Positions 18,201 through 34,091 are shown, counted from the first letter of the stretch. The stretch: 64,000 nucleotides of DNA from Pseudomonas sp. MMS21 TM103 (GCF_022132145.1 NZ_JAJISP010000001.1:1302001-1366000); one strand, 5' to 3'. The notes: generated by a model not told the origin, from the sequence alone. A program made the numbers and translations.

Positions 18201-19124
18201 ATGAGCCTATTAGTGAACCAAAAAATACTGGTCGGTGGCGCTTTGGCACTGCTACTGGGCAGCGCTGGCCCAGCCGTGGCTGCCGAGCCGATGGACCACG
18301 CGGCGATGGGCCATGGCGCCAAACCCGCCGTGCCGCCCAGCCAAATGGAGTCCGTCAACCACGCGGCCATGGATCACAGTCAGATGAACCACGGCAGTCG
18401 CGAGCCAGCCAGCAGCCGGACGCCGATCCCGCGGCTGACCGATGCCGATCGCGCCGCCGCATTCCCGCCGCTGGACGGTCATAAGATGCACGACAAGGCG
18501 CTCAACGGCTTCCTGCTGTTCGAAAAGCTGGAATACCAGGATGCCGATGAAGGCAGCGTACTCAGCTGGGACGCCTCGGGCTGGATCGGCGGCGATATCG
18601 ACCGCTTGTGGCTGCGCTCGGAAGGCGAGCGAACCAATGGCGTGACCGAAGATGCCGAACTCCAGGCACTCTGGGGCCACGCTATCGGCCCCTGGTGGGA
18701 GCTGGTCGGCGGGGTGCGCCAGGACTTCAAGCCGGGCTCGGCACAAACCTGGGCCGCGTTCGGCGTGCAGGGCATGCCGCTGTTCGGCCTGGAAGTCGAA
18801 GCCACCGGTTTCGTCGGCGAGCAAGGGCAAAGCGCCCTGCGCCTGGAAGGCGACTACGACATGCTACTGACCAATCGACTGATCCTGCAGCCCACTGCAG
18901 AGCTGAATTTCTATGGCAAGAACGACCCTGGACGCGGCCTGGGCTCCGGCCTGGCCAACAGTGAAATCGGTCTGCGCCTGCGCTATGAAATTCGCCGAGA
19001 ATTTGCCCCCTATATCGGGGTTAGCTGGAACCGCGCCTACGGCAATACCGCCGATCTGGCGCGCGATGAAGGCGGCTCTGTCAGCGAGGCTCGCTTTGTC
19101 GCCGGTATTCGACTGTGGTTTTGA
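18201..19124 (+). CDS. copB: CopB/PcoB outer-membrane copper resistance protein
   Basis: A 307-residue protein with a cleavable signal (1-28, ending AVAAE), a Met/His-rich N-terminal segment ([18 protein letters not shown]) and a CopB-type beta-barrel domain ending in an aromatic residue (GIRLWF), as expected for an outer-membrane barrel. It partners CopA in periplasmic copper sequestration. The short MDHSQM motif is shared with the CopA repeats. It lies 12 bp after copA and nine bases before the cytochrome gene, so the three form one operon. Confidence 0.92.
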   Translation: MSLLVNQKILVGGALALLLGSAGPAVAAEPMDHAAMGHGAKPAVPPSQMESVNHAAMDHSQMNHGSREPASSRTPIPRLTDADRAAAFPPLDGHKMHDKALNGFLLFEKLEYQDADEGSVLSWDASGWIGGDIDRLWLRSEGERTNGVTEDAELQALWGHAIGPWWELVGGVRQDFKPGSAQTWAAFGVQGMPLFGLEVEATGFVGEQGQSALRLEGDYDMLLTNRLILQPTAELNFYGKNDPGRGLGSGLANSEIGLRLRYEIRREFAPYIGVSWNRAYGNTADLARDEGGSVSEARFVAGIRLWF

Positions 19125-19133
19125 GGACCTGAG

Positions 19134-19949
19134 ATGAAAAGAACAATAAAAACCTTGGTGGCAGCCAGCATTGTCGCCAGCATCGCGGTCACCGCCGGCG
19201 CCTACTATGGCCTGGTCAACGTGGGCGCCGACGATCCCCATCCGCCTGCCGTCTATGCCTTCCTGGCCATGGCCCGTGATCGCTCGATCCTGTTGCGCTC
19301 ACGGGATATCCAGGTACCCGATCTGCAGAACCAGGCCCTGATCCGCGCCGGGGCCGGCAACTACAACTCGATGTGCATCGGCTGCCACCTGGCGCCCGGT
19401 ATAGCGGCTACCGAGTTGAGCCAGAGTCTCTACCCGGCACCGCTGAACTTGACCAAGGCCGGCTTCGATCGCGATCCGGCGGCGACCTTCTGGATTATCA
19501 AGCACGGCATCAAGGCCAGCGGCATGCCCGCCTGGGGCAAGAGCATGGCCGACCCCTATATATGGGGCCTAGTCGCCTTTATGAAAAAGTTGCCCGACCT
19601 CGATGCCCAGCAGTATCGGACCCTGGTTGCCAGTAGCGCGGGCCACCAGCACGGCGGGGGCGAGAGCGAGATGCACAACCATGAGGGTCAGCACAACAGC
19701 GCGGAGGCAGGCGCCGATCACCATTCCGGCGAAATGGCCGGGATGAACCACCCTGATGAAGCCGCAGCCGACCATCACGCCGGGGAAATGCCCGGGATGA
19801 GCCACCCTGATGAAGCCGCAGCCGACCATCACGCCGGGGAAATGCCCGGGACCAGCCACCACGACGTCAAGCCAGCTGCCGCGGCCCCCAAGCCTGCGAG
19901 CAAGGGCCACGTCCACGCCGATGGTAAGGAGCATCTCCATGCCGGCTGA
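19134..19949 (+). CDS. Membrane-anchored cytochrome c with His/Met-rich copper-binding tail
   Basis: A 271-residue protein. A signal-anchor helix (8-28) precedes a single class I cytochrome c domain with haem site CIGCH (81-85) and a probable axial Met in KASGMPAWG near residue 133. From about residue 175 the chain becomes a low-complexity His/Met/Glu tail with about three copies of an 18-residue unit (DHHAGEMPGMSHPDEAAA). The haem domain could accept electrons from Cu(I) oxidation by CopA, with the tail holding copper; this is inference. It is the last gene of the copAB operon. Confidence 0.85.
   Translation: MKRTIKTLVAASIVASIAVTAGAYYGLVNVGADDPHPPAVYAFLAMARDRSILLRSRDIQVPDLQNQALIRAGAGNYNSMCIGCHLAPGIAATELSQSLYPAPLNLTKAGFDRDPAATFWIIKHGIKASGMPAWGKSMADPYIWGLVAFMKKLPDLDAQQYRTLVASSAGHQHGGGESEMHNHEGQHNSAEAGADHHSGEMAGMNHPDEAAADHHAGEMPGMSHPDEAAADHHAGEMPGTSHHDVKPAAAAPKPASKGHVHADGKEHLHAG
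19713..19862 (+). repeat. 54-bp tandem repeats encoding the cytochrome tail
   Basis: Units start at 19713, 19767 and 19821 (the third incomplete), each coding for an 18-residue His/Met-rich block. Copies two and three are almost identical, pointing to recent slippage or duplication. Confidence 0.85.
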
Positions 19950-20178
19950 AACCGTCGTTTCACAGATCGAGTAGCACGTGTCGCCGCCTTGGCGGCAGCG
20001 CTCATCGATGCTGCGCCCAGGGCATCGCCTCGAGCACGCGCGCCGACCTGCCGGGCATCGCCCGGCGGGCTCTGCCGGTATTCCGGACGGCGGCAGGCCT
20101 ACCAGGTCATTGGCCTGCCCCGCGCCGACAGCGAACAGTGGTAGCCGGGTAACCTGCCAACCTATGGCCGATCATTGC
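19950..20178. other. Gene-free spacer between the copper operon and glmS
   Basis: No coding region is supported. It contains several GC-rich hairpins, for example GCCGGGC/GCCCGGC at 20050-20066 and GCCGCC/GGCGGC at 19983-19996, none with a T-tract. They may serve as 3' ends for the cytochrome operon. Confidence 0.5.
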
Positions 20179-20203
20179 AAATGAACAACAGGGTGGTAAC
20201 CCT

Positions 20204-20204
<1 letters not shown>
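20179..20204 (-). terminator. Rho-independent terminator of glmS
   Basis: CAGGGT (20189-20194) and ACCCTG (20199-20204) form a stem with a four-base loop, followed on the minus strand by TTGTTCATTT. It begins 27 bases past the glmS stop. Confidence 0.7.
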
Positions 20205-22082
<1,878 letters not shown>

Positions 22083-22094
22083 AGTCTTTCTCCT

Positions 22095-22865
22095 TTAATG
22101 CTCTACGGCGGCGCAGATCAGGTTGACCCCGCGCGCCATCAGTTGTTCACGCACTTCAGCGCTGAGGCGCTCGTCGGTGATCAGGGTATGGATGCTGCTC
22201 CAGGGCAGTTCCAGGTTGGGAATCTTGCGGCCGATCTTGTCACTCTCGACCATCACCACCACCTCGCGGGCCACCTCGGCCATCACCCGGGACAGGCCGA
22301 GCAACTCGTTGAAGGTGGTGGTACCACGGGCCAGATCGATGCCATCGGCGCCGATGAACAGTTGGTCGAAGTCGTAGGAGCGCAGCACCTGCTCGGCGAC
22401 CTGGCCCTGGAAGGATTCCGAGTGCGGATCCCAGGTGCCGCCGGTCATCAGCAGCACCGGCTCGTGCTCCAGCTCGCTCAGGGCGCGGGCCACATTCAGC
22501 GAGTTGGTCATCACCACCAGGCCCGGCTTGTAGCCAAGCTCGGGAATCATGGCCGCCGTGGTGGTGCCGCTGTCGATGATGATTCGCGCATGTTCGCGGA
22601 TGCGTGCCACACCAGCGCGGGCGATGGCCTGCTTGTAGGGGGAAATTGGCTGGCCGGCATCGCCGATCAGCTCCTGCGGCAGGGGTACCGCACCGCCATA
22701 GCGGCGCAGCAGCAAGCCGTTCTTTTCCAGGGCGGCGAGGTCTTTGCGAATGGTCACTTCAGAGGTGGCGAAACGCTTGGCCAACTCATCCACACTCACC
22801 TCGCCCTGCTCGGCGAGCAAGGTGAGGATGGTGTGACGACGTTGCGGCGTGTTGCGTTTCGACAT
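22095..22865 (-). CDS. DeoR/GlpR-family transcriptional regulator next to glmS
   Basis: A 256-residue regulator with an N-terminal DeoR winged helix-turn-helix (VSVDELAKRFATSEVTIRKDL, about 23-43) and a C-terminal sugar-phosphate-sensing domain with IIDSGTTTAAM and TNSLNVARAL. Position immediately before glmS, with a 12-base gap, suggests control of amino-sugar synthesis or sensing of a hexosamine phosphate. The specific ligand is not evident. Confidence 0.88.
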   Translation of the reverse strand: MSKRNTPQRRHTILTLLAEQGEVSVDELAKRFATSEVTIRKDLAALEKNGLLLRRYGGAVPLPQELIGDAGQPISPYKQAIARAGVARIREHARIIIDSGTTTAAMIPELGYKPGLVVMTNSLNVARALSELEHEPVLLMTGGTWDPHSESFQGQVAEQVLRSYDFDQLFIGADGIDLARGTTTFNELLGLSRVMAEVAREVVVMVESDKIGRKIPNLELPWSSIHTLITDERLSAEVREQLMARGVNLICAAVEH

Positions 22866-23002
22866 GCTAAGTTTCGATTCGAAAGATAATGGTGCGAATC
22901 AAAACCTAATGAAGCTTTCGAGTCAAGAGCCGCTGGGCGACCAGACCCTTCGGCATACTCGCCCAACTCAATAGCGGGCTGCCGCTGCGCGGCGAGGCCG
23001 CA

Positions 23003-24367
23003 CTACTTGTTGATCTTCACCGGGCGCTTCCAGGCGTCGATATTGCGCTGCTTGGCCCGGCCGACCGCCAGGGTGCCCGCCGGTATATCGGCGGTGATCA
23101 CCGAGCCGGCGCCAGTGGTGGCGCCGTCACCCAGGGTCACCGGCGCCACCAGGGCACTGTTGGAGCCGATGAACACGTCCTCACCCAGTACCGTCTTGAA
23201 CTTGTTCGCGCCATCGTAGTTGCAGGTGATGGTGCCGGCACCGATGTTGCTCCGCGCGCCGATCTCGGCATCGCCCAGGTAGCTCAGGTGCCCGGCCTTG
23301 GCACCCTCGCCCAGCACGGCGTTCTTCAGTTCGACGAAGTTGCCGACATGCGCCTTGGCCCCCAGCACGCTGCCGGGCCGCAGACGGGCGAAGGGACCAC
23401 AGTCGGCGCCCTCGCCCAGTTCGGCGCCGTCCAGATGACTGTTGGCCTTGACCAGCGCGCCCTTGCGCAGGGTGCTGTCCTTGATCACGCAGTTCGGCCC
23501 GATCTGCACGCCATCCTCGATGACCACCCGGCCTTCGAGGATCACATTGATGTCGATCAGCACGTCGCGTCCCACCGTCGCCTCGCCGCGCAGGTCAAAA
23601 CGCGCCGGATCGCGCAGGGTCACGCCCTGGGCCATCAGGCTGCGGGCGGCACGCTGCTGGTAATGACGCTCCAACTCGGCCAGTTGCAGGCGATCGTTGG
23701 CGCCCTGCACTTCCATCGCATCCAGTGGTTGCTCGGTGGCCACGACCAGGCCGTCGGCCACCGCCATGGCAATCACGTCGGTGAGGTAGTACTCGCCCTG
23801 GGCATTGCTGTTGGACAGGCGCGCGAGCCAGTCGCCCAGACGCTTGCCGGGCACGGCGAGAATGCCGGTGTTGCCTTCGCAGATCTGCCTTTGCTCGGGC
23901 GTGGCGTCCTTGTGCTCGACAATCGCCTTCACCACGCCAGCCGCATCACGCACGATACGGCCATAGCCGGTCGGGTCGATCAGGTCGACGGTCAGCAGCG
24001 CCAGTTGCTCGGCGCCGACCCGTTCCAGCAAACGCTCGAGGGTGGCAGTCTCGATCAGCGGCACATCGCCGTAGAGAATCAGCACGCGCTCGGCAGTCAG
24101 CGCCGGCAGGGCCTGGGCCACGGCATGGCCGGTGCCCAGTTGTTCGTTCTGCAGGACGAAGTTCAGGTCATCTGCGGCCAGTCGCTCACGCACCAGGTCT
24201 GCGCCATGCCCGATCACCACATGGATGCCGACAGGTGAAAGCTGTCGGGCGCGGTCGATGACGTGCGCGAGCATGGATTGTCCGGCGATCGGATGCAGGA
24301 CTTTCGGCAAGGCGGAGCGCATGCGGGTGCCTTGGCCGGCGGCGAGGATGACGATATCGAGAGACAT
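23003..24367 (-). CDS. glmU: Bifunctional GlcN-1-P acetyltransferase / GlcNAc-1-P uridyltransferase
   Basis: A 454-residue bifunctional enzyme completing UDP-GlcNAc synthesis. The N-terminal pyrophosphorylase has LAAGQGTRM (9-17 approx.) and YGDVPLI; the C-terminal half is a left-handed beta-helix of hexapeptide repeats ending in [16 protein letters not shown] and the catalytic region around SYLGDAEIG. The start MSLDIVIL is family-typical; the open frame continues upstream through the atp terminator and is discarded there. It lies just after the ATP synthase operon on the same strand. Confidence 0.97.
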   Translation of the reverse strand: MSLDIVILAAGQGTRMRSALPKVLHPIAGQSMLAHVIDRARQLSPVGIHVVIGHGADLVRERLAADDLNFVLQNEQLGTGHAVAQALPALTAERVLILYGDVPLIETATLERLLERVGAEQLALLTVDLIDPTGYGRIVRDAAGVVKAIVEHKDATPEQRQICEGNTGILAVPGKRLGDWLARLSNSNAQGEYYLTDVIAMAVADGLVVATEQPLDAMEVQGANDRLQLAELERHYQQRAARSLMAQGVTLRDPARFDLRGEATVGRDVLIDINVILEGRVVIEDGVQIGPNCVIKDSTLRKGALVKANSHLDGAELGEGADCGPFARLRPGSVLGAKAHVGNFVELKNAVLGEGAKAGHLSYLGDAEIGARSNIGAGTITCNYDGANKFKTVLGEDVFIGSNSALVAPVTLGDGATTGAGSVITADIPAGTLAVGRAKQRNIDAWKRPVKINK

Positions 24368-24401
24368 AGGCAGACACTGATCCAAAAAATGCGGACAAAG
24401 A

Positions 24402-24427
24402 AAAAGGGTAGCCAAGGCTACCCTTTT
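24402..24427 (-). terminator. Terminator of the ATP synthase operon
   Basis: A 12-bp perfect stem (24402-24413 and 24416-24427; AAAAGGGTAGCC and its complement) with a two-base loop flanked by A/T tracts on both sides. It lies between atpC and glmU and would end atp transcription on the minus strand. Confidence 0.9.
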
Positions 24428-24463
24428 ACTGACTTTCGATGAAGTGCAACGTCTAGCTTGGTA

Positions 24464-24892
24464 TCAGCTGCCGCCGTACTTCTTGCGCAGCTGCTGGACG
24501 GTGCGCAGCTGAGCTGCGGCCTCGGCCAGACGAGCGGCGGCGGAACCGTAGTCGAACTCGGCGCCTTTTTCATGCAGGGCCTTCTCGGCAGCCTTGACGG
24601 CTTCCTGAGCAGAGGCTTCGTCGAGGTCGGCAGCACGCTGCACGGTGTCGGCAAGAACCTTGACCATGTTCGGCTGCACTTCAAGAAAGCCACCAGAGAT
24701 GTAGTACACCTCGGTTTCGCCACCCGGCATGACCAGACGAATCGGGCCCGGCTTGAGGTCGGTGATCAGCGGCGCGTGACCCAGAGCGATACCCAGATCG
24801 CCCAGGTTGCCGTGCGCAATCACCATCTCGACCAGACCGGAGAATATTTCGCCTTCTGCGCTGACGATGTCGCAATGGACTGTCATAGCCAT
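24464..24892 (-). CDS. atpC: ATP synthase F1 subunit epsilon
   Basis: A 142-residue epsilon subunit with the N-terminal beta-sandwich ([36 protein letters not shown]) and C-terminal helical hairpin ([14 protein letters not shown]), which inhibits ATP hydrolysis and couples F1 to the c-ring. The start at 24892 gives MAMTVHC; a second ATG two codons on is possible. Last gene of the operon, 42 bases after atpD. Confidence 0.95.
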   Translation of the reverse strand: MAMTVHCDIVSAEGEIFSGLVEMVIAHGNLGDLGIALGHAPLITDLKPGPIRLVMPGGETEVYYISGGFLEVQPNMVKVLADTVQRAADLDEASAQEAVKAAEKALHEKGAEFDYGSAAARLAEAAAQLRTVQQLRKKYGGS

Positions 24893-24934
24893 ATCTAGCC
24901 TCACAAAAGCGCCCGTCTCCGGGCGCACGGGTGA

Positions 24935-26341
<1,407 letters not shown>

Positions 26342-27202
26342 TCAGACCGCGGCTGCGCCGCCAACGATTTCCGAGATCTCTTGGGTGATCGCCGCCTGAC
26401 GTGCCTTGTTGTAGATCAGCTGCAAATCGCTGATCAGATCACCGGCGTTGTCGGTAGCGTTCTTCATCGCGATCATCCGCGCCGCTTGTTCAGCCGCGTT
26501 GTTCTCGACCACCGCCTGGTACACCTGCGACTCCACGTAGCGCACCATCAAGCCGTCCAGCAGCTCCTTGGCATCGGGTTCATAGAGATAGTCCCAGTGA
26601 TGCTTGAGCTGTTGATCCGAATCAGCCACCAGGGGAATCAACTGTTCCACTGTCGGCTGTTGCGTCATGGTGTTGACGAACTTGTTCGAGACCACGGACA
26701 AACGGTCGATGCGGCCATCGAGGTACGCATCGAGCATGACCTTGACGCTACCGATCAGATCATTGATCGACGGTTCTTCGCCCAGGTGGCTGATCGCAGC
26801 AACGACATTGCCACCAAAGCTGCGGAAGAAAGCCGCACCCTTGCCACCAATCACGCAGAGGTCGATCTCTACACCTTGTTCGCGGTTTACCACCATGTCC
26901 TTGACCAGGGCCTTGAACAGGTTGGTATTGAGGCCACCACACAAGCCACGGTCACTGCTCACCACCACATAACCAACGCGCTTTACTTCGCGCTCGATCA
27001 TGAACGGGTGACGGTATTCCGGGTTGGCGTTGGCCAGATGACCAATCACCTGGCGGATGCGCTCCGCGTAAGGACGGCTGGCAGACATGCGCATTTGAGC
27101 CTTGCGCATCTTGCTGACAGCTACCTTTTCCATGGCGCTGGTGATCTTTTGCGTGCTTTTGATGCTCGCAATCTTGCTGCGAATCTCTTTTGCGCCTGCC
27201 AT
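26342..27202 (-). CDS. atpG: ATP synthase F1 subunit gamma
   Basis: The 286-residue rotor shaft subunit: N-terminal helix [21 protein letters not shown], the central Rossmann-like part with [13 protein letters not shown], and the C-terminal helix with NDA-type region [22 protein letters not shown]. Confidence 0.97.
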   Translation of the reverse strand: MAGAKEIRSKIASIKSTQKITSAMEKVAVSKMRKAQMRMSASRPYAERIRQVIGHLANANPEYRHPFMIEREVKRVGYVVVSSDRGLCGGLNTNLFKALVKDMVVNREQGVEIDLCVIGGKGAAFFRSFGGNVVAAISHLGEEPSINDLIGSVKVMLDAYLDGRIDRLSVVSNKFVNTMTQQPTVEQLIPLVADSDQQLKHHWDYLYEPDAKELLDGLMVRYVESQVYQAVVENNAAEQAARMIAMKNATDNAGDLISDLQLIYNKARQAAITQEISEIVGGAAAV

Positions 27203-27252
27203 TTGACACCTATCGGGTTAGCAGGCGGAGGTCATAAGACCTCCGCTGCGGC

Positions 27253-28797
27253 TTACCAGGTTTGGGTGGCCTTGAACTTCTCGATACCGGCTTTGAGGCC
27301 AGCGTCGATTTCGTCATTGAAGTCACCCTTCACGTTGATCTTCGCCATCAAGTCGGCGTGATCGCGGTTGAAGTAAGCAATCAGAGCTTGTTCGAAGCTG
27401 CCGATTTTGACGATTTCGATGTCCTGCAGGTAGCCACGTTCGGCCGAGTACAGGGACAGCGACATGTCGGCGATGGACATCGGCGCGTATTGCTTCTGCT
27501 TCATCAGCTCGGTAACGCGCTGACCATGCTCAAGCTGCTTGCGGGTGGCTTCGTCCAGGTCAGAAGCGAACTGGGCGAAAGCCGCCAATTCACGGTACTG
27601 AGCCAGAGCGGTACGGATACCACCGGAAAGCTTCTTGATGATCTTGGTCTGAGCGGCACCACCTACGCGGGAAACCGAAACACCGGCGTTCACTGCCGGG
27701 CGAATGCCGGAGTTGAACATGGCCGATTCCAGGAAGATCTGACCGTCGGTGATCGAGATCACGTTGGTCGGAACGAACGCGGAAACGTCGCCAGCCTGGG
27801 TTTCGATGATCGGCAGAGCGGTCAAGGAACCGGTCTTGCCTTTCACTTCGCCATTGGTGAACTTCTCGACATACTCTTCGGACACGCGCGATGCGCGCTC
27901 CAGCAGACGGCTGTGGAGATAGAACACGTCGCCCGGGTAGGCTTCACGGCCTGGCGGACGGCGCAGCAGCAGGGAAATCTGGCGGTAAGCCACGGCTTGC
28001 TTGGACAGATCGTCATACACGATCAGCGCGTCTTCGCCACGGTCGCGGAAGTATTCGCCCATGGTGCAACCGGAGTACGGTGCAATGAATTGCAGCGCAG
28101 CGGATTCGGAAGCACTGGCCGCGACGATGATGGTGTTAGCCAAGGCGCCGTTTTCTTCCAGCTTGCGCACCACGTTGGCGATAGTCGATTGCTTCTGACC
28201 AATTGCTACGTAGACACACTTAATGCCGCTGTTCTTCTGGTTGATGATGGCATCGATCGCCAGAGCGGTTTTACCGATCTGACGGTCACCGATGATCAGC
28301 TCGCGCTGGCCACGGCCAACCGGGATCATGGCATCGACGGCCTTGTAACCGGTTTGCACCGGTTGGTCGACCGACTTACGCCAGATCACGCCCGGTGCAA
28401 CCTTCTCAACCGCGTCGGTAGCGACGTTGTTCAGCGGGCCTTTACCGTCAACCGGGTTACCCAGGGCATCGACTACGCGACCCAGCAGTTCCGGACCAAC
28501 CGGAACTTCGAGGATGCGGCCGGTGCACTTGGCGCTCATGCCTTCAGCCAACGACTGATAGGCACCGAGAACCACGGCGCCGACAGAGTCGCGCTCAAGG
28601 TTCATCGCCATGCCGTAAACGGCACCCGGGAACTCGATCATTTCACCGTACATAACGTCGGCGAGACCGTGAATGCGCACAATACCGTCGGATACGCTGA
28701 CGACAGTGCCTTCGTTACGGGCTTGCGAGGCAACATCGAGCTTGTCGATGCGGCCCTTGATGATTTCACTTATTTCGGAAGGATTGAGTTGCTGCAT
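27253..28797 (-). CDS. atpA: ATP synthase F1 subunit alpha
   Basis: The 514-residue non-catalytic nucleotide-binding subunit, with Walker [12 protein letters not shown] and the signature [17 protein letters not shown]. The N-terminus [14 protein letters not shown] is the delta-contact region. The gene follows atpH by 21 bases. Confidence 0.98.
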   Translation of the reverse strand: MQQLNPSEISEIIKGRIDKLDVASQARNEGTVVSVSDGIVRIHGLADVMYGEMIEFPGAVYGMAMNLERDSVGAVVLGAYQSLAEGMSAKCTGRILEVPVGPELLGRVVDALGNPVDGKGPLNNVATDAVEKVAPGVIWRKSVDQPVQTGYKAVDAMIPVGRGQRELIIGDRQIGKTALAIDAIINQKNSGIKCVYVAIGQKQSTIANVVRKLEENGALANTIIVAASASESAALQFIAPYSGCTMGEYFRDRGEDALIVYDDLSKQAVAYRQISLLLRRPPGREAYPGDVFYLHSRLLERASRVSEEYVEKFTNGEVKGKTGSLTALPIIETQAGDVSAFVPTNVISITDGQIFLESAMFNSGIRPAVNAGVSVSRVGGAAQTKIIKKLSGGIRTALAQYRELAAFAQFASDLDEATRKQLEHGQRVTELMKQKQYAPMSIADMSLSLYSAERGYLQDIEIVKIGSFEQALIAYFNRDHADLMAKINVKGDFNDEIDAGLKAGIEKFKATQTW

Positions 28798-28818
28798 AGC
28801 TCTGCTGCCCCTTCAAAC

Positions 28819-29355
28819 TCAAGATTTCAATGCTTCGGCCAGCTTCGCGATTTTGCCGCGAACTGAGCCATCGATAACCAGGTCGCCGGCGCGGATTACG
28901 ACACCACCGATAAGGCTGGCATCCTCCGTTGCATGCAGGCGCACTTCCCGGTTGAGCCGTGCACTGAGAACCTTGGCGAGTTTGTCTTGCTGTTCATCGC
29001 TCAATGCAAAGGCACTGGTGACATCCACGTCGACCGATTTTTCCTGTTCGGCTTTGTACAGCTCGAACAGATCGGCGATCTCCGGCAGCAAGGCCAGGCG
29101 ATCGTTTTCGGCGACAATGTGAATGAAATTGCGTACCTGGGCGTCGAACTTGTCACCACACACCTCGTTGAAGGTGGTGGACTTATCTGTACTCGTCAGA
29201 CGCGGAGCCCCGAGCATGCGCTGGATGGTGTCGTCTTGCGACACCGCAGCAGCCAGGCCGAGCATGGCTGACCAAGAGGCCAGTTGCTGGTGGGCCTGGG
29301 CATACTCAAAGGCAGCCTTGGCGTAAGGTCGGGCCAGCGTGGTCAGTTCTGCCAT
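28819..29355 (-). CDS. atpH: ATP synthase F1 subunit delta
   Basis: A 178-residue delta (OSCP) subunit of the peripheral stalk: N-terminal helical bundle starting [14 protein letters not shown] and the C-terminal signature [25 protein letters not shown]. Confidence 0.96.
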   Translation of the reverse strand: MAELTTLARPYAKAAFEYAQAHQQLASWSAMLGLAAAVSQDDTIQRMLGAPRLTSTDKSTTFNEVCGDKFDAQVRNFIHIVAENDRLALLPEIADLFELYKAEQEKSVDVDVTSAFALSDEQQDKLAKVLSARLNREVRLHATEDASLIGGVVIRAGDLVIDGSVRGKIAKLAEALKS

Positions 29356-29369
29356 GATCGCGCCCTCGC

Positions 29370-29840
29370 TTAAATTTCGGCTGCCAGTTTGGAAACCAGC
29401 TCCGCATGCGCGTTTTGGTCGATAGATTTGCCCAGGATCTTCTCGGCACCGCTGACGGCCAGGCTACCCACTTGGGCACGCAAGGCGTCTTTGACGCTGT
29501 TCAGTTCCTGTTCGATCTCGGCCTGAGCCTGAGCCTTCACGCGGTCAGCTTCGACACGGGCCTGGTCACGGGCTTCGTCGACGATCTGGGATCCACGCTT
29601 CTTGGCTTGCTCAATGATTTCGGCTGCTTGGCCTTTGGCTTCGCGCAGTTGTTGGGCCACTTTATCTTGGGCCAACTCCAGGTCACGAGCCGCACGGCTG
29701 GCAGCGTCCAGTCCATCTGCAATCTTCTTCTGACGATCCTGCAAAGCCGTAATGACCGGAGGCCACACGAACTTCATGCAGAACAGCACGAAGATGAAGA
29801 AGGCAACGGACTGGCCAATCAGGGTTGCATTAATGTTCAC
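29370..29840 (-). CDS. atpF: ATP synthase Fo subunit b
   Basis: A 156-residue peripheral-stalk subunit: one N-terminal membrane helix (about 5-25, [22 protein letters not shown]) followed by a long charged coiled coil of Ala/Gln/Lys-rich heptads that dimerises and reaches delta. Confidence 0.96.
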   Translation of the reverse strand: MNINATLIGQSVAFFIFVLFCMKFVWPPVITALQDRQKKIADGLDAASRAARDLELAQDKVAQQLREAKGQAAEIIEQAKKRGSQIVDEARDQARVEADRVKAQAQAEIEQELNSVKDALRAQVGSLAVSGAEKILGKSIDQNAHAELVSKLAAEI

Positions 29841-29897
29841 GCCAACACCTCGCTCGTTCGTTGTCCATCAAACCAATCCACTCGAATACTCGAGTGA

Positions 29898-30170
<273 letters not shown>

Positions 30171-30321
30171 TTATGTCGTATTGGTTTAAGGTTTTCTAAG
30201 GTAAAGCGGTAAAGCTAAATCATTGCCTGTGTTGCCCTTGCGGGCGTCCACCTCGAGCAGAGCGCAGCCTCATCTGCCGTTTCCCCGGAGGGGAAGGGCA
30301 TCGAGGATGCGCATTGCGCCC

Positions 30322-31613
<1,292 letters not shown>

Positions 31614-31686
31614 CGTCACAGTCCCTACGGCGTCGGCCGCCTTAAATCAACGACTTGGCATATTTCCTGCCGACAAAAGCGCGCAA

Positions 31687-31715
31687 AGTATAGGGGCGCA
31701 AGTCCCACGGTTCAA
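31687..31715 (-). promoter_or_regulatory. Sigma70 promoter of the atp operon
   Basis: On the minus strand a -35 TTGAAC (31710-31715) and a -10 TATACT (31687-31692) are separated by exactly 17 bases, between parB and atpI. Transcription would start near 31680 and give a leader of about 65 bases. Confidence 0.8.
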
Positions 31716-31760
31716 CTGTCAGGTAGTGATTTCCGTGAACCTGCTACATGGTCAATTGTT

Positions 31761-32633
31761 TCAGCGAATGTGGGCCAGAACACCCTGCAATTCATCCAGC
31801 GAGCTGTAACGAATCACCAGTTGACCTTTGCCCTTCTGTCCGTGCTTGATCTGCACCGGAGAGCCCAGGCGCTCAGCCAGACGCTGTTCCAGGCGACTGA
31901 TATCCGGGTCGGTCTTGGGCGTCACAACCGGCTTGTCCTTGCCACTCAACCACTGGCGAACCAGGGCTTCGGTTTGCCGCACTGTCAGCCCGCGTGCGAC
32001 AACGTGTCGCGCCCCTTCGACCTGTTGCTCCGCTGGCAAACCAAGCAGAGCGCGCGCATGGCCCATCTCCAGGTCACCATGGGACAGCAGGGTCTTGATC
32101 TCGTCCGGCAGACCGATCAGGCGCAGCAGGTTGGTGATGGTCACGCGGGATTTGCCCACGGCCTCAGCCACCTGCTGCTGGGTCAGCTGGAATTCCTGCT
32201 GCAGCCGTTGCAGGGCAACGGCCTCGTCGATCGGGTTGAGGTCTTCACGCTGGATATTCTCGATCAGCGCCATGGCAATCGCCGCCTCGTCGGGCAGTTC
32301 GCGCACCATCGCCGGGATCTTGTCCAGGCCAGCCTGCTGGCAGGCACGCCAGCGCCGTTCTCCGGCGACGATCTCGAAACGGCCTTCGCCAATCGGCCGC
32401 ACCACGATCGGTTGCAGGACACCCTGGGCCTTGATCGACTGTGCCAGTTCCTCCAGCGCGGTGGCATCCATGTCGCGGCGCGGTTGGTACTTGCCGCGCT
32501 GGATCAGGTCCAGTGGCACGTATTGCAGCTCGCGGCTATCGACCTGGGCGGCTTCTTCCTGCAGAGCAGTGACGGTGGTGCCCCCCAGCAGGGCGTCCAA
32601 GCCTCGTCCCAGCCCTCGTTTCTTGACGGCCAT
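31761..32633 (-). CDS. parB: Chromosome partitioning protein ParB
   Basis: A 290-residue centromere-binding CTPase. After an N-terminal ParA-binding tail (KKRGLGRGLDALLGG) comes the ParB/Srx domain with the CTP-binding GERRWRACQ motif, then the helix-turn-helix (LTQQQVAEAVGKSRVTITNLLRL) that binds parS, and a C-terminal dimerisation region. Its probable targets, two parS sites, lie in recF in this window. Ten bases separate it from parA. Confidence 0.97.
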   Translation of the reverse strand: MAVKKRGLGRGLDALLGGTTVTALQEEAAQVDSRELQYVPLDLIQRGKYQPRRDMDATALEELAQSIKAQGVLQPIVVRPIGEGRFEIVAGERRWRACQQAGLDKIPAMVRELPDEAAIAMALIENIQREDLNPIDEAVALQRLQQEFQLTQQQVAEAVGKSRVTITNLLRLIGLPDEIKTLLSHGDLEMGHARALLGLPAEQQVEGARHVVARGLTVRQTEALVRQWLSGKDKPVVTPKTDPDISRLEQRLAERLGSPVQIKHGQKGKGQLVIRYSSLDELQGVLAHIR

Positions 32634-32643
32634 GCGGAGTTCC

Positions 32644-33432
32644 TTATGCGGTTGCGGTGTGGGCGCCGGCGCGCTGACGGCGAACTAGTTCGCCAGCCAA
32701 GGCCAGGTAGGCAATGGCGCCACGGGATTGCTTGTCATAGACCAGCGCCGGCATGCCGTAGCTGGGGGCCTCGGCTAGGCGAATGTTGCGCGGGATAACG
32801 GTTTGATACAGCGTGTCGGGGAAATGCTGCTTGAGCTGCGCCGATACATCGTTGGTCAGGCTGATACGTGGGTCGTACATGGTGCGCAGCAGGCCTTCGA
32901 TCTTCAGCGAAGGATTGAGCATTTGCGCAATGCGCTGAATGCTGTTGATCAGGTCGCTCAAGCCTTCCAGGGCGAAATACTCGCATTGCATGGGGATGAT
33001 CACCCCATCGGCGGCCACCAGGGCATTGACCGTGAGCATCGACAGCGCCGGCGGGCAGTCGATGAGGATGTAGTCGTAGTTCTCGCGGATTGGCGCCAGG
33101 GCGTTACGCAGGCGACTTTCCTTCATTTTCATTTCCAGCAGGCCAACTTCCGCAGCCGTCAGGTCACGGTTGGCCGGCAGCAACTGGTAACCGCCGTGCT
33201 CGGAATATTGCATGGCCTCGATCAGGTTGCATTCACCGATCAACACGTCGTAGATCGAATGCTCCAGGGCATGCTTATCCACACCGCTGCCCATGGTCGC
33301 GTTGCCCTGTGGATCAAGATCGATCAGCAGTACGCGGCGCTTGGTCGCAACCAGCGAGGCCGCCAGATTGATGCAGGTGGTGGTCTTGCCCACGCCGCCT
33401 TTCTGGTTGGCGATTGCGAATACTTTAGCCAT
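32644..33432 (-). CDS. parA: Chromosome partitioning ATPase ParA (Soj)
   Basis: A 262-residue deviant Walker ATPase: KGGVGKTTTCINLAASL (11-27) with the signature Lys, Walker A' LIDLDPQGNAT and the switch DCPPALSML. It drives origin segregation together with ParB. It is in the mnmG-rsmG-parA-parB cluster with 10-12 base gaps. Confidence 0.97.
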   Translation of the reverse strand: MAKVFAIANQKGGVGKTTTCINLAASLVATKRRVLLIDLDPQGNATMGSGVDKHALEHSIYDVLIGECNLIEAMQYSEHGGYQLLPANRDLTAAEVGLLEMKMKESRLRNALAPIRENYDYILIDCPPALSMLTVNALVAADGVIIPMQCEYFALEGLSDLINSIQRIAQMLNPSLKIEGLLRTMYDPRISLTNDVSAQLKQHFPDTLYQTVIPRNIRLAEAPSYGMPALVYDKQSRGAIAYLALAGELVRRQRAGAHTATA

Positions 33433-33444
33433 GTTGCGTTCCCC

Positions 33445-34091
33445 CTAGACCGAGCGACGCAGTATCAGCAGATGACGCTGACCTTGGCAACCGGGAACCT
33501 TGAGCACATGGGTGGCTGCCAGGCGGAAGTCGGCCGGCAGGGCTTGCAGTTCGTCATCCGGATGCACGCCCTTCATGGCCAACCACTGGCACTGGCCATC
33601 ACCGAGATGGCGGGTCCAGTTGGCAAAATCCTCGAGGCTGCTGAACGCACGGGAGACGATACCGCTGAACGCCTGCTGCGGCTTGAAGGCCTCGACCCGG
33701 CTGTGGATAACTTCCAGGTTGCTCAGTTTCAGCTCCAGCTTCACCTGGGTGAGAAAGCGGGTTTTCTTGCCGTTGGAGTCGAGCAGGGTGAACTGCCGCT
33801 CGGGGAACAGGATGGCCAGAGGAATGCCCGGCATACCGCCGCCACTGCCGACGTCCAGCCAGTTATCCCCAGCATCAAAGACGAAGGGCTGCACACTCAG
33901 GCTGTCGAGCAGGTGGCGCGAAACCATTTCGTCCGGGTCGCGCACCGCGGTGAGGTTGTAGGCCTTGTTCCACTTGATCAGCAGCGCCAGATAGGCCAGC
34001 AGCTGTTCCTGCTGCAATGCTGATACCTCGACGCCCAGCTCGAGGGCGCCTTGCGCCAGTTCTTCGGCGTGCTTGCTGGTTACCACAGACA

